Below are positions 33,301 to 46,500 of a stretch of 64,000 nt of DNA, in pieces; the stretch's first letter is position 1, and the number at the start of each line of letters is the position of its first letter. The notes under the pieces were generated by a model that was not told where the DNA came from, searched no databases, and saw only the letters and a list, made by a program, of their open reading frames with translations. The DNA comes from Atrichornis clamosus. Its lineage: Eukaryota > Chordata > Aves > Passeriformes > Menuridae. The DNA lies in assembly GCA_013400975.1 (NCBI GenBank), contig WBMZ01008645.1:1-64000 (forward strand), written 5' to 3'. A program made the translations under genes and the position numbers.

Positions 33301-36300
33301 GTGCTTCAATACTGAGGTGTTGCAACACTGTAAATTACAGTTTGCAAATTAACAATGGGGATTTGCACAGTGATTTAGAAAACAAAGAGTGTCTTTTATC
33401 CTGTGGAGAAAATAAAGATGGAACAGGCTGAAGGCCATGTGAGGATGTGGTAACTGCAGAGGCTAAATTGTATGCTGAAGTTATCAATTATTGTGTTCTA
33501 AGTTACAAACAGGTTAAATATCACTGAAGTAAGATGGTGTAAAATCTGCCCCATAAATGGAGCTTGAAGCAAAATATATCTCTTGTTTTGTACGTGTTCT
33601 TCAAATATATTTTATAAATAAAAGCAAATATGTCAACAATTTATGCTCCTGTATAGAGTCAGAAACTCAAAACCAAACCAAGCCACTGACTTGTGCCACT
33701 TTAAACAACAGCACATGGAAGGAAAGGCAATGACTCTTGTTTATGAAGATTTATGTGACAGGAGAACCAAAGAGAGAAGGCAGAAGGAAGCACCACATAC
33801 AGCTTAGGAGAACTGGCAGGCTCAGAAAAACTTAATGAGCAATTTGGGGCCAATTAATGGCTGAAAACAGCCAGGAGTGATAAGCAAAAGAACTTTCCAG
33901 TGGGGATCACAAACGCTGCATGTTCTTTGTGGGGTAAAAAAAAAAGAGAAAAAAGACTGCATCAACATAATCTGCATTCATCTGTTTCTCTTGTTAAATG
34001 AATTAATCTGCACCACCTAAAACTGCATTAATCCTTTAGGTAAAGCAAGGACCAGTGCCTTAACACACCTCCACTCTTGTATGTGACCTCTGTGCCAGAC
34101 CAAAATAGATATTTATGGCATGAATTATGTATAAATATACACACATACATATGCATACATACATGTATACAGGAGTATGATTTATTCATTATTCTTAGAC
34201 ATTCTGGATAAAACAAGTGGAAACCAGTACTGGAGGAGATGCATTTACACTGACAGAGTAAAAACTGATGCACATTATTTATGAAGCCTGTTCTGTCAAA
34301 GTGTGTTGGTTTTGATGATCCTATTCCAGTCAATGCCATCCTTATCTGTCAAGCAAGACACACACCAATCTACTCCTTCTCTGAGGGAGGAAAAAGGGCT
34401 CCCAAAAATGCACACCTTATTATGAATAAACATCAAGGCACGGTCAGATAAAAACGTAAGCCTTGGTAGATGTATGTTTTAATTGGCAGCAGACAAAAAA
34501 ATGTACCCAGCGTGTGTGTGCACAGTCCCACAGCCACAGAGAAGGATTTGCAGTTTGGAAATCAAGGTTTATATTTTCATTTCTGTTGGCACTGAAGAAG
34601 GCAGAGAAATAACTGTCAGAAAACTGGAAAGCAGCAAATAGAAAAGTAAAGATATTCCTCTTATTTGTCAGAAAATGAGAAGTTCAGATGCATCTTGTCA
34701 TCAAAACAGTTTTGTTCCTAATGCTTCATTTTTCCTCCTTGTAGTTGAAGACTATTATAGAAACTAATAGAGGTGGGCAGCAATCTGATTTTCTGTTGTA
34801 TGTGTCATTCTGAGATTTTGACAGGCTTTAAGTTTTTATAATTAAACAAAACAAAACCAGAAAAGAAGTTTATTTGGAACGAAAAATCTGATTTGTGGGT
34901 AGTTGAAATGTGTCATTCAGGTTCCACAGATTTACATCTTCTAACAAGATAATCCACTTTCAGTTTTTCACAAAGAGAGCGATCAGGGCTTGTTTTTCTG
35001 TGAAACATGTTATTTTGATTAATGAGAAAAAATGGAAAAACATTTCACTGAAATATTTTTGTTGTGTAGAATTTAAATTTTATGTTATGCAGGGACTCTG
35101 GCTCAGAACACTGATATATAGCACTACAAAAATGAAGGAAGCTCCATGACAGCATTAAGTTAATTCTGGATTTACTCCAAAACCCCTAAGAGCAATATTT
35201 ACTTCTACATTTTTAATAAGAAAAAATGTGCACAAGGTACAAAATATCCTCAGAATCACTAATAAGAAGGAAGAACAAACAGAAAGGGGACTGAAAAATA
35301 TTGCAGAAAGGAAAGGACCTACACATGAACCAACATTTTGCATGGAGTTTAATGAAGCAAACATTGGAGGTTTGAAGAGATGACAGCAAACATCCATTTC
35401 CTGTATTTGTACTACTACAGTTTCTAAAGAATCTAACTGGAGATTTTCTCTTGACTGAGAAAATGTGCGACTATTTCATCAGGAAAGGTAATTATTTTTT
35501 CCCTGTAAATCTACAGGTATTCTAAAAAAAAAAAAAGTTAAATGTTACTCTTTTATTATCGCTGTCAGTCTTTCCCACAGCCTCCCAGAGAACGCATTCT
35601 CGGGGAAGGGGGTTGTGTATGAAAATCCAAACACTGTTTTCAGTCAAAGTAACCAATACTTAGGCAAAATTTTGCCTCCAAATTGCACTGCCTCAGATCA
35701 GAGCAATCCACTAACCCAGGAAATCTCCAAATCTCTTCTCCCTCTCAAATCCATAACCACTGTTGAAATCAAATGCTGCACTTAAACTTTTGGACTCTAT
35801 GGGTTAATCTTGAGTCTCCATCAACTTAAAAACATTTTGCATCAACTTTTGCAACGTCAGCATGTGGTCTTCTAAGCAAGAATTGAGAACTAGATGCTAC
35901 CCTGAACCATCAGATCAGATCTGCTTCCCTCGGATCACAGAGACAAAATTCCAGCAGGCTGCAGGGATCCGTGATGGAAATACACAACGTGAATCAGGAC
36001 CACGATGTCTGAGGCGATTAAAGAAGCCCAAGTCTTTCCTCTGTTATTCCCACCAGCCAAAGACGGAGAATAATTGTTAGGACACCCAGACTCCACGCAG
36101 CAAACCCTGAGCTCTGCAGCACCCGGGGTGCACAAGTTCCCCGAGGGTGAGGTGACGTTTCTGAGCTGGGGTTGAACAGAAGTGTTGTGTGGGTGTCGGG
36201 AACAGCCTGGCCAGAGACAACTCCCTTGGTTACTCATTGTATCAAAAGCCATTTGTGAACAAATGCACATGCAGAAATTATCTCTCTTTGGTTGGTAATG

Positions 36301-38700
36301 TCCTGTTTTTCCGTCCACTCAGTCATAGAAAAAAGTCTTTTTTCCAGTGATTCATGTTGCAGGAGTGTTGTAAGTGAAGGCATATCTTATTAGCACAACT
36401 GTTTTCCTTTTCTTCTTGCAGACTTTGAGCTCAATAGGTCATTTTGTGCTACAGCTAATATTTGTTCTGCATAAATTGTATTCCATTTAATAAATATGAT
36501 TCAATAAATATAAAGAAAATGAAGATTCATTTTTAAATCGACTGAAAGTGAAGATTAGTGAGCGTGGAAGCATGCAGGATTGCTTCATCTTTTAAAGGTA
36601 GGATTGTCCAAAAATTTAAAATTAGAAGTGTAAAGATCTCATCTAATTTTGCAGTCGTAGGTGTGCTCTCACCTCACGGCACACAGGCTCCTGCAGTGGA
36701 GAGCTTCAGTGACTGACAGGTCACATCACTTCTGCTCTCCCTTAAAATGCCTCTTTCTGTCAAAAGAAAATGTTATTAATTGGATTCAATCAAAAAACCC
36801 CAACTTAATATGCTTATTGGGACCAAACGTGGCCCTCATTTTAAAGGGACCAAAATCAGCTGAGATTACATCTGATGAAAATGGAAAGCTGAGCAAGTAT
36901 GTCAGTGCTTTACATGGCTAATGAGAAGAATACTTATCAGGTGCCAGTTGTGAACAAAACCAAGCAATTATCACCTCTGTATTTAATAAAGAGAGAAAGA
37001 AAAACAAATAAATAATTGTGGATCTGTCCTTCCTGCCATGTGAACAACAACAATCCCCTGAAGGAGCTACCAGGTGTTCAGGAAACACTTTCAACCTTCA
37101 CTGTAGAATTTGCAATAGTATTTTTAAATTTAAGCATAAGCATAACGCTGAATTTTAGAAACAGCAAATACTACTTTCCAATGGAATCCTCTCTATTGAT
37201 AGTGTTTTCCAGAGAATGTGTAGACTCAGATAGGAAGGCAACAATATTTACAAAAAATTCACCATGTGAGAAAAAATGTTAAGGAACAAGTGTAAAACAT
37301 GAAGAAGATGAATGTAAATGTCTTTATAAAATACACCAAAGCTGTTAATTTTCTTATGGCCAAAAGCACTTGCTAATGACTAGAGGGAAAAACTTTCTAA
37401 AAAATTAAGAGTTTGCTGGGAACAGGAGATTGATTTGTGTTTGCTAACTTAGACTAATGAAAGCATCTGCCAGTCATGCTTGTTAGGGAGAAAATGTTTT
37501 GTAGCAGCTAAAATAAAGCCCAGAAGTTAAAAGGCAACTCAGTGCTCAGTGCTGCAGGTATGAGAAAATGCTGCGTACCACTGGAAAAGCTGCTAAAACG
37601 TGCCTGGCCTAGCCCAGTTATAGCTAACCAAATGTCACTGAGCTGCAGCCAGGTCAGTACTGGCACCTCAGACCCACACTGGCACAGCGAGGATCGGGGA
37701 TGTTCCCGTGCCCCAACATCTCAGTCAACAGCACACCCGGGTTTATCTCACAGTTCTGGCTGCAGATCACAGATGCTGCAGAACAAACGGAGGCAGTGAC
37801 ATTATTGGCCATGAACTGTGTGCCATACATTACTGGAACTGCTGTTATCATGTGACAGGACTGAAAAATGCTGTTGCAGGGAATAGCTGAGCAAATAAAA
37901 ACAGCCAATAGGTGGAAAATTACAATGGGACCGCAGAGGATTTGCTGGAAATCTCTCAGCAGCAGACAATGAAGGCAACTCTAAACTGAAAGACAGGTTG
38001 CATTGCTGTTTGGGATATTTAACAGCATCTCCTACTCTTAAGTGTTATGTTTGTATTTTATTTGTTTAAACAAAGACTTTTTTTTGTGAATGGATTAGTT
38101 ATGCCAGCTATTATCAATATACTCAGTGATATCTGTTTTTATTGGAAGGCTTTTTAAATTCAGTGAGACTGTTCAGGCTGTGCTGCATGGCACTGAGTGT
38201 ATTTCTCTTATTCCAAATAAGAATTTGCATCAAATGTCCCATTTCTCCCAGTTACCCCAGCCAGTCTGTCAGAAGCTGTCTAAACACTCAGTAATTACGA
38301 AAAATCAAAGTGCTTTAAAACTAGGAACTCTTCATGCACTCTCAAAAAATCAGATTGGATGTTTTTATAGATGTTTTTCACAGAGTGCAGCAAGCACCAC
38401 AGCATTTTATTTATCTCCTTGATTTTAAGTTGTGTTTTCCTCCCAGAATGGTCAATAAAGGACTTGCTTGTCATTCTCTGAGTCTTATCCAAGCCTCTAA
38501 TTGACCCCACTGGGTTACCCAGTCCCACACCATTGCGGGCTCCCTTCATCCTTAACAGCCATTGTTTCAACTCTGTGTTCTCCAGTCATGTACAGGACTG
38601 CAGTGCCTTTGCCAGGAAACATAAATCTTGTTCCCAATCCCATTACAATAAACAGCAGAAAAATCCTATCCAAAAAACAAGGTCCATAATAGATATCTTC
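30360..38700. other. Non-coding segment, no gene seen
   Basis: No recognised gene, RNA or transposon across about 8.3 kb. It contains a T-run near 30518-30529, a T13 run at 33284-33296, and an ACAT/CATA simple repeat at 34138-34170. GC-richer patches at 31070-31430, 32380-32720 and 36080-36200 are open on both strands and judged compositional. Confidence 0.5.
34138..34170. repeat. CATA/ACAT simple repeat
   Basis: Imperfect ACAT and ATAC units over about 33 bases, interrupted by ATGC. Confidence 0.7.
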
Positions 38701-38850
38701 ACATGAGGGAAACATCAGCTCAGAAAGGATCTGGTGGAAAGAAGTGTGGAGGGAAAAGAAAAGAATTGGCTTATTTTTGGATTGTATGTGATGCAGAAAA
38801 AAGCATAAGGGGCTACAAAATGCACGGAAGAGTTGCTCCTCTTCCTGCAG

Positions 38851-38871
38851 GTGAAGGAGCTGCTGGAGCAG
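38851..38871 (+). other. Microexon-like segment, 21 nt (VKELLEQ)
   Basis: A strong acceptor (GTTGCTCCTCTTCCTGCAG, AG at 38849-38850) is followed by 21 bases that read VKELLEQ in phase 0, then a strong donor CAG|GTGAGA at 38872. The length is a multiple of three and the peptide is hydrophilic and helix-forming, as many vertebrate microexons are. The segment itself starts GTGAAG, so it could also work as a recursive splice site. The peptide is too short to assign. Surrounding sequence (38703-39002) is open in another frame without a recognised domain. Confidence 0.22.
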
Positions 38872-39339
38872 GTGAGATTCCCAAGCCTGCAGCCAGGGGT
38901 GGTTCCACATCCACGGGCTGGGATGCGCAGTACAGCCCATGGCTAAGGCGGAACAACCTGCCACAAAGTGGCACCAATTCTGTGAGTTTGCCTGGGAAAT
39001 AAGTGAGGAGGAAGGATAAAAAGACTGGAACACAGATGTAAGTCACATGTAAGAAAAGCATGGTCCATAACACAGCCTCTACCTGTGCACCCCAGGGCAG
39101 GTGAGCTGGCAGCTGTTTGAGCAAAGACCACGTGAAATAAGTTCATATTTTCTGATGTGCTGTTCTGGGGCCTGATACTTCTTCACACTGGTTTTATACC
39201 AGATAAGCAAAACCGTCAAGTTCTAGTCATTGAAGAATTAGGCCCTGTGCTTCCAACTATAGACAGGACTGGGACAACCTCCTTATCTAAGCCCCCAAAA
39301 TAGTCTCTAGCAGGTAAAAAAGTCAGAAAAAAAAATGCA

Positions 39340-40080
39340 ATGTAAAGCTGAATTTCATTCCATAGCAGCATATTTTCATGCTGCATAATATTTTATCAAT
39401 TCCACCAGCTATTTCACTGTTGAAAGGGCTTTTCTCCCCATTCTTCCTTTCTTTCCTGATGCCAATGATAACTGTGTTTGGCTTTTTTTATCCTGGCATG
39501 ATAATTTTGCAGTAATCTTTCATAAATCTCAGCATGTTCTCAGAAAGCAAATGATGGCATAATTTATCACTATTGAAAATGCATTTTTTGCCATGACAGT
39601 ATAATTAGACATTCTTTTCAGGAGACATATTAAGTATATACCGATGTATTAAAGCTACTGTGCTGCAGATCCATTTAGTTGATTTATTCCTTGTCTCTGG
39701 CTACCTTGCCTTATCATGATACCCACACATACAATAAGGGCACTCTCATTGCAAGGGAAAAAGAAAAAAAAGGCTCAGGCAAGGAAGCAACACATTGTAA
39801 GAAACAGCATCCGTAGGTTAACTAATTCAAGTGGGAACAGGATGCAATTTGGCTGCACTTTTGTACCAATTCAGAACACATTAATTATGCAGTGATCAAA
39901 ATAATTTCCCATGCATAATGCTGACCTCATTCACTAGAGGGCAACAAAACCCCAGTTTAAAAAGCCTCCACCTTCTACTTTCAATGACAGAGCACTTTTA
40001 ATAAGATGCGGCATGGATTTCATAATGAACACCCTATTAATTTTACATAAGTGCAAAGTTACTTCTGAAAAGCCAGTTAG
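39340..40080. promoter_or_regulatory. Broad conserved-element-like block
   Basis: About 700 bases of repeat-poor sequence with ATGATAATTTTGCAG, GATGGCATAATTTATCAC, CAGTATAATTAGACATTC, ACATTAATTATGCAGTG, CCCATGCATAATGC and CCTATTAATTTTAC. It looks like a cluster of developmental enhancer sequence and contains a CTCF-like motif. Confidence 0.3.
39931..39945 (+). promoter_or_regulatory. CTCF-like motif
   Basis: TCACTAGAGGGCAAC matches the core of the vertebrate CTCF consensus (CACTAGRGGGC). Flanking positions are not ideal, and motif matches alone often go unbound. Confidence 0.25.
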
Positions 40081-40089
40081 GCTGCTGAA

Positions 40090-42970
40090 TAGGCAGGACT
40101 GGGGCTCCCAACAGGTGCCAGGAAGGTGTTGTTGGAGCCACAGCCCTGCAGCAGACGGGTGGGTGTGTTCATTTGTTTGAGCTCTGTTTTCTGACCCAGG
40201 TCATCCCACTGAGCTCTGTTCCACAAACCCCCGTGGACTTTGTTCTGCTTTTGTGGATCAAAGCCTGTGGGTTCATCTAGAGATCATAAAGCTACCAATG
40301 CTCAAGCTACTTAAACTGTAGCCATGAAAACCTCTCATCCATCTGACAGGGCTTTGCTTTTGATCAGGGAGGTTTGGGGGCCGTGTTCAGCCTGGCTCTG
40401 CCACTGAGCTGCTGATTCTGACATTACCTTCTCATTTGGACTGAAGAAAATGCATATTTTCATGCTCAACCAAAATGCAATAGAAACCCTTTGCTTGTAA
40501 TTTTTCAGGGTGTTTGTTAGGAAGTCTGAAGGAGTTGATACTATCTCTGCCAACAGTCTAACAGCTAATTAGTTTACTATGGGCCACCACGTTAGCTCTG
40601 CTAATTTAATTTTGAAAAGTTCACTCTGCGTAATAAAATCTGGTTGCTGGATCTTCTCCTCCAGTTGTAAATAAGAAATAGCTATTACTGTTATGGTCTA
40701 TTGAAAAAGGGTTTCATACACTGTGAAGAAATGATTACACAGACACAGGCCCAACCAATTGAAAAATAATTATGTGAATTTGTCTTTTGTCCTCAGACGC
40801 AAGTAATGGCTAATGCAAATAAACTGCCAGAGAAGTATTTTATGTGCCTTTTATAGCATGAATAAGAAGAATACATTTAACCCATTTTTGATGAATAGCT
40901 GACTGTTTTTTTCTCTCACTGGTTTTGTTAGAGAAGACAATTATTAGACCCAGATGCAAACACCCATCTCTTAAAGCATTTGCTCCCAGAAACACATCCT
41001 TGGCCTCTCCTTTCACGAGGTCCATCCCAAGAGGTGACCAGCTACACACAAATGCATTCCTGTGTTTCAGAGGCAGTGCAAAGATTAGGAAGGGGTGGGG
41101 GCTGTTCAGGAGGCGAGAGATGTACAAATACATTTTTCTATTACACAGTTGACAGCCCCTTGGGAAAACAAGTCTAAGAAATGTGCAACCTTGAAATGTG
41201 TGCATGCTGCAAGGGATATTTTCAATGTGAACCCTGTGTTTGGATTTTCAAAGTCCTTAATCATTTGGCTTTGCAGTGGAAGAGGGATATACTGAAGCTC
41301 CTAAACAAACAGAAAGGTTTGATTTTGATTCCTTCTCCTTGCAGAGAGGAGGAGGAGGAGTAGGCTGTCCCTGCTACACCCCCTTGGCAGGGCACTCCAG
41401 CCTCCACACTCCATGCCTAGTTAGCAATCTTCTCTCTGCACAGAGTGCAGCATGACACATCCCCTTCCCACCAAAGTATTTAACAATTTCCTTTGAAATG
41501 CAACTCATTATACAAAAGCAGAACTAAATAAAAAATACTCCAGAGAGAGAACAGATTGCTAGATATAGATTGGATGTGCAGCCTAATCCTTCACAAGCAT
41601 TAAATATTTAACATAATCACACCACAGGTGACAGGAAGATGTCTGCATTGTTTAATTAGACTTAATTAAACATAAGGAAAATCTAATACTAATTCAGGTC
41701 TAGCTTTTAAATTGATTACAAATCTCCCTTTTAAAAGTTCTTTTGTATCCAGAAAAATGTCTTCTTTCCTTCATTAGCTGGGGAATCCTTGCCATGCAAT
41801 GCTCAAAACCCATGAAGAGACGATCTGTTGTGCTCAAAAGCCCATGGATGAGGGTAACTTTTCTCTGCTGGGTTAAGGACAAAGCCAGAGGACTTGGCAC
41901 TTCCAGCAGGCTCTAATGCTGAGCTCTTTTGGCCATATTTTCTATAAGCCATTACGCTTGGGACATCATTTTTTTCTATTACCTCTTTTATGGTCTTATT
42001 GTTTACAAGAAAATAGATAGAGCATTTAATTATGAGATGGACTTAATGTTCTATAACAACTCCTGTATGCAATACATTGCCTCTGGAGCTCTGCTCACAA
42101 CTCACATTAATGCGACAAATGAAAAAACCAAAACTAAACAGTGTAACAGAGAAGATGTTTTGCAAGAGAAGGGTGATGTCTAAAGCTATGAATCATTCCC
42201 TGATAATATTCTTGCGTCTCCCAGTTAAAGTTATGGTTCAGAACTGTGTTTAAGCACAGATGAATACAACACGTACTGCCAAAGAACCAGGGGAAATTTA
42301 TGACACACTATTTTGTTTCCCAAGCATCTTATTTAGTGACATTAAGTGGAAGAGCCTGATAAAGGTCCAGCCTAAAAGGAGTATCCTCATGACTGGGTTA
42401 AAACTTACAGTATTCTTTTTCTCTACAAATTAGAAGTTAGAAAGGATTAAAGAAGTCAAGCCATAACCATCCTAGAAATGAATTAATCAATTCAGTGAGC
42501 CCCAGCTCTGCTGGGCAGCAGTGCCTTCATGATCAGTTCCAGAGATTACCAGACTCATTACTGCCTGTTGTTGGTGTGATATTCCATATATCATTGTGGT
42601 ACCTTAGATCAAATAATTTATTGATGCAATATTGCAACCAGACGACAACAGCTCTTAGCTTTTATGGGTAGTTTGTTGGTTTACCTGACGCTATGGCTGC
42701 TTTCATTATCCTCTGGTTTTTGGGTTACAGCAACTAAATTTTTGGGTGCAGGGTACAGGTTATGGAAGTGGTGTGTGCAGAGTTTTGGGTTCCAGATGTG
42801 TATTCTCTGAACATGACAGCTGGAGCTGCTCTCCTCAGCCTCCCTGTGCATCTACTGAGTGTGTGCTGCTCTCGCAGACACGAAGGAGGGGTTTGTACCA
42901 TGCATGTGCACAGGCAGGAGGTTCTTGATCTGGATTTGTGGGACAGAAATTTAAGTCTCTTCTTTCTTTA
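40090..42970. other. Non-coding segment, no gene seen
   Basis: AT-rich, no recognised feature apart from a (GAG)5 run at 41346-41360 and a homeodomain-core-rich patch at 41600-41700 (TTAATTAGACTTAATTAAAC). Confidence 0.5.
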
Positions 42971-42973
42971 AAG

Positions 42974-43068
42974 AAATGAGATCCACATTGAATTGCTGCT
43001 ATAAGTTTGGAAGACAAAATAACAAAACACTCACAAAAGCATCACACCAATAAATACCCGTGATGCAG
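42974..43068 (+). other. Exon-like segment, possibly non-coding RNA
   Basis: TCTCTTCTTTCTTTAAAG (acceptor-like) precedes 95 bases that end in GATGCAG followed by a perfect GTAAGT donor at 43069. The frame starting at the internal ATG stops after 25 codons, so if spliced it would be a UTR or long non-coding RNA exon. The acceptor's AAG is weaker than CAG. Confidence 0.15.
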
Positions 43069-43504
43069 GTAAGTAGCACACAAACTCCTGGTCACACACA
43101 GCAAAGGATCACTTTTGTGCTGTTCTCTGGCAGAAAGAGGTTGAGGCTTTTTGCTTTGTGCTCAGCTAACCTTTGTCACGTGGTGGTGGTGAATCACACA
43201 CTACTTGTCTTTCTGAGTGCTCAGTACATGCACTCTGACATGGTTCTCTCTGCTGTCTTTGATAACCCCGCTGATGAAAGAAATAACCATATTCATGGTG
43301 CAGTATCTTAGTCACTATTGTCCCAGGCAAATTAGGGTTTATCTAGAGAATAATTGGGCAGGCTCTGGAAATTGCCACACTTATAACAGAGTGCACCTAG
43401 CAGAAGGTATCCAGCACCTGGAGGGAGGGGATGAGGCCAAGGGGGTGATTAATTCCCAGTTACACAAACAGCTCAAGGTTGATGAAGTGTACATATATAT
43501 TTTA

Positions 43505-43580
43505 GGTCTCTCCTCTATAGAAGGTACATTGATAAACTAGAGACACTACTGAAGAGAGCCATAAAAATGATGAAGTGGAC
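43505..43580 (+). mobile_element. Old CR1-like LINE scrap
   Basis: ACATTGATAAACTAGAG, then GAAGAGAGCCATAAAAATGAT, matches the sense strand of the avian CR1 segment just past its reverse-transcriptase frame. The match fades quickly on both sides, so only a small, old fragment is recognisable; its true limits may be wider. Confidence 0.35.
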
Positions 43581-43599
43581 ACGCTGCTGTCCTAGGGAG

Positions 43600-46500
43600 T
43601 CAGGGTGAATGAAATGGATGTGTGCCGTATGGAGGAGCAGTGACAAACAGGGGACAGACAGGCTACAGGTGTATAAATAACTGAAGGCTAGCACCTGATA
43701 CTCCAGCGAGAGATTAGTGCATTTTCAGGAGTTAAATATAAATTCCAGAAGACTGTGATTCAGTAATAGCAGTCTCTAAGGATGCCAAGACCGTTCCACA
43801 ACAATCCCCAAAGTAAGATAATTCGTAAGTGTATCACTGGCATTACTTCCCATGTGTCCTGCCCTCTGGAGAGAGAGATGCTGAACCTCATCAGGAGGAA
43901 TCCCTGGCTAATCCTCTCCTCCCCGAGCCTCCCCACACAGCCACACTTGGAGGAGGAGGCAGCAGGGGAGTGACCTGCCCATCCCAGGGAGGCACATCCA
44001 CAGCCCTGGCTCGTCCACCACCTGATGTCCAGAGGTGAACCAGCCGGGAGCGTTCCTTTCTGGCAGGCCAGAAACTCTGGCCACAGCTTGGGCTCAGTTT
44101 TAAGCCAGTTTCCCTGTGATGAGTCCAGCACCAGCAGAGAGCAATGGGCAGAAAGGACTGAGCAGCAGCACGGAGACCTCACAGGAGCAGTGCAAACAAT
44201 TCGTGTGCCTGTCCTCACTCGTGGCTAAAGTCCCAAATATCTCTGACAACGTCCTGTTAAATGTACACAGTCAGTGCCTTCACACAACCATTCAGCTCTC
44301 CGTTTCAGAATATGTCACGATGTGTGTGGGGTTTTTACTTTCGGTGCAGAGCAAACTGCAGAGCTCAGATCTTACACATCTTTTCGTAGGTTGATTTCCA
44401 CGGTGTGTAGGTTTCAGCTTTACCACAGCCCCTCCCTGGAGGACATCTGGAATCCTCAGCTTTGTACCAGAGTTTCAATAGGGGAATATTAATGTTTAAA
44501 CTATAATGGGTCTGATTTAATCTGATTTCATTAACATTTTATTAACAGCTGTGTCTAGGCAGTCATTTTAATCATTTAACTGTATTCGGGAGCGGGGTGG
44601 GAGGGTGTGAGCAATTCAGGGGAAATGACAATTCAAAGTTAATTCAATCCTGCAGTTTTTCTCAAGCACAGCTCATACACAATCACAGTTGAAGTCGGTC
44701 ATGACCAGGACACAGCATGTGCTGTGTGAATATCTTCTGACATTCCTGCCCAGCATAAACCCCATGAAGGATGACATACGCTGGGGCTGTGCTAAGCCCC
44801 ACTGGCACATAAATTAATATTTATCAAAAAACCCCATAGTCTTTCAGACCTCTGAGTTGTCGATAAAGACATTTTGAGGTAAAAAGCTCAAAGCACTAGT
44901 GTTTACCACAAAACTCTTATTAACGTGAAAAGATACTTCAGCTGTCGATGAACTTTGAACTGCTGAACTTTGTGCTGGCAGGAGACCCAGATACAGACCC
45001 CTGTTTTTCTAATTACTGAATCACAGACATCCAAACACTTGAAAAAGCCCCCTCAGCTCTTGGCTGCTGTTTGGGGACAGCTGTGGTGCTCTGATGGCTC
45101 CCTGTGGAAGGCAGCGATGTGCAAACACGCCAGGCACTCCAGAGCAGAGAAGCTGCTCCTTGCTGGCATCAGACACTGCCTTCAGCAGCTGCTTTTCCAG
45201 CCACCATGGTGTGATGCATGGGCCTGAGGAGGAGAACGTGAGCAGCGTTTCACTCTGGGTGCAATCCAACTCCTTCACTCTGTCTGTGATTTGCAAACGA
45301 GCAACAGAATTTCTCCACATCGTTGTTGCAAATAAAACCCAATATAAAATCCTCTAAGACCCAACATACTTCAGTACTTCATGCTTAGACTACCTCCAGT
45401 TGTTCTGAAGCTCCTAAGATTTCAGTATTTCACAATACAATCATTTCTGGATCACAGAGAAAAAATTGTGCATACTATCCAGCACTGCATCAAATTCTGA
45501 CATTTTTAAAGACTAAAGGACTTGAGAAACAACCTTCTGCTCCCTCCCTGCCCCGAGATAGCAACAAACAACTAGAACTCAAGCATAAAATTAAATACAG
45601 TTTATCTCCTCCATGACATCTCTATTATAGACACCGAACTGGAGGAAGTTTACAATAATAACTTTCACTCTCTAATATGATACTTATTTCAAGCACTTGA
45701 AAACAGAAAATAGCTCAGAACATTCTCACTCTAAGCCTGAGGCCTCATTTCTCTTTAAATTCCAGCCTTAGTTGTAATTCTTATCCTGGTTTATTCAAAA
45801 GCAAGCACTCCATCTCCCACATAAATTCTTCTGGATTTCCAAGAAACATACATGCCAGCTGAATGTGACTGAAATAAGTAAACCGTGGGTTCAGTGAGAG
45901 GGTTCTGATACCACAGCGACTTAGTTTAAGACTGAAATTGAGGAGCAGTATGGTGAACTTACAAAATGCAGGCCTCTCCGAAGCATTTTATTTAAGAGTT
46001 TGTTCGGGTAAACCAAACCAAATTGGTGCTTTGAGTTTTGTACTTAGGAAAACACAATTTTCCAGTTTTTGCTTTATTTATAAATCAGAACAGAAATCCC
46101 AAAGAGCCAAGTGTTCCTTCCAGACACTTCAGCACTCAAATCTACTCAGCACATCCCCTGTTTGTGATGTCCTGGGGTTTGCAGACAGTCAGAGGACTCT
46201 GAGCCAAGCAGTTCTGACCTGCATCCACCCAGAGAGTCAAAGGATGTTGTTATAGCGGCATCACTCTTAGTGAGCTTAATACAGCTTTGCTGCTCAATAC
46301 ACCTTTTAACAAGCACCACCACATATTAGTGGGAGGTTGCCAGCACTGTACACTGTCAAATTAACACCGCTAAACACAAGGTCTTTGTTTACAGTGAGAA
46401 AATAAGCTGTTGTTGAACAAACGAGTAGGTAAACATTTACAAAGCTGGGGAAAAGACTGCACAGCTGAAGCTGGGGTGAGGGTGCCGCGTTGCCTTCTCC

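Noticed and set aside
38515..39033. 172-codon minus-strand open frame
   Set aside because: No recognised domain; it overlaps plus-strand frames and a candidate microexon. Length is within chance for this window.
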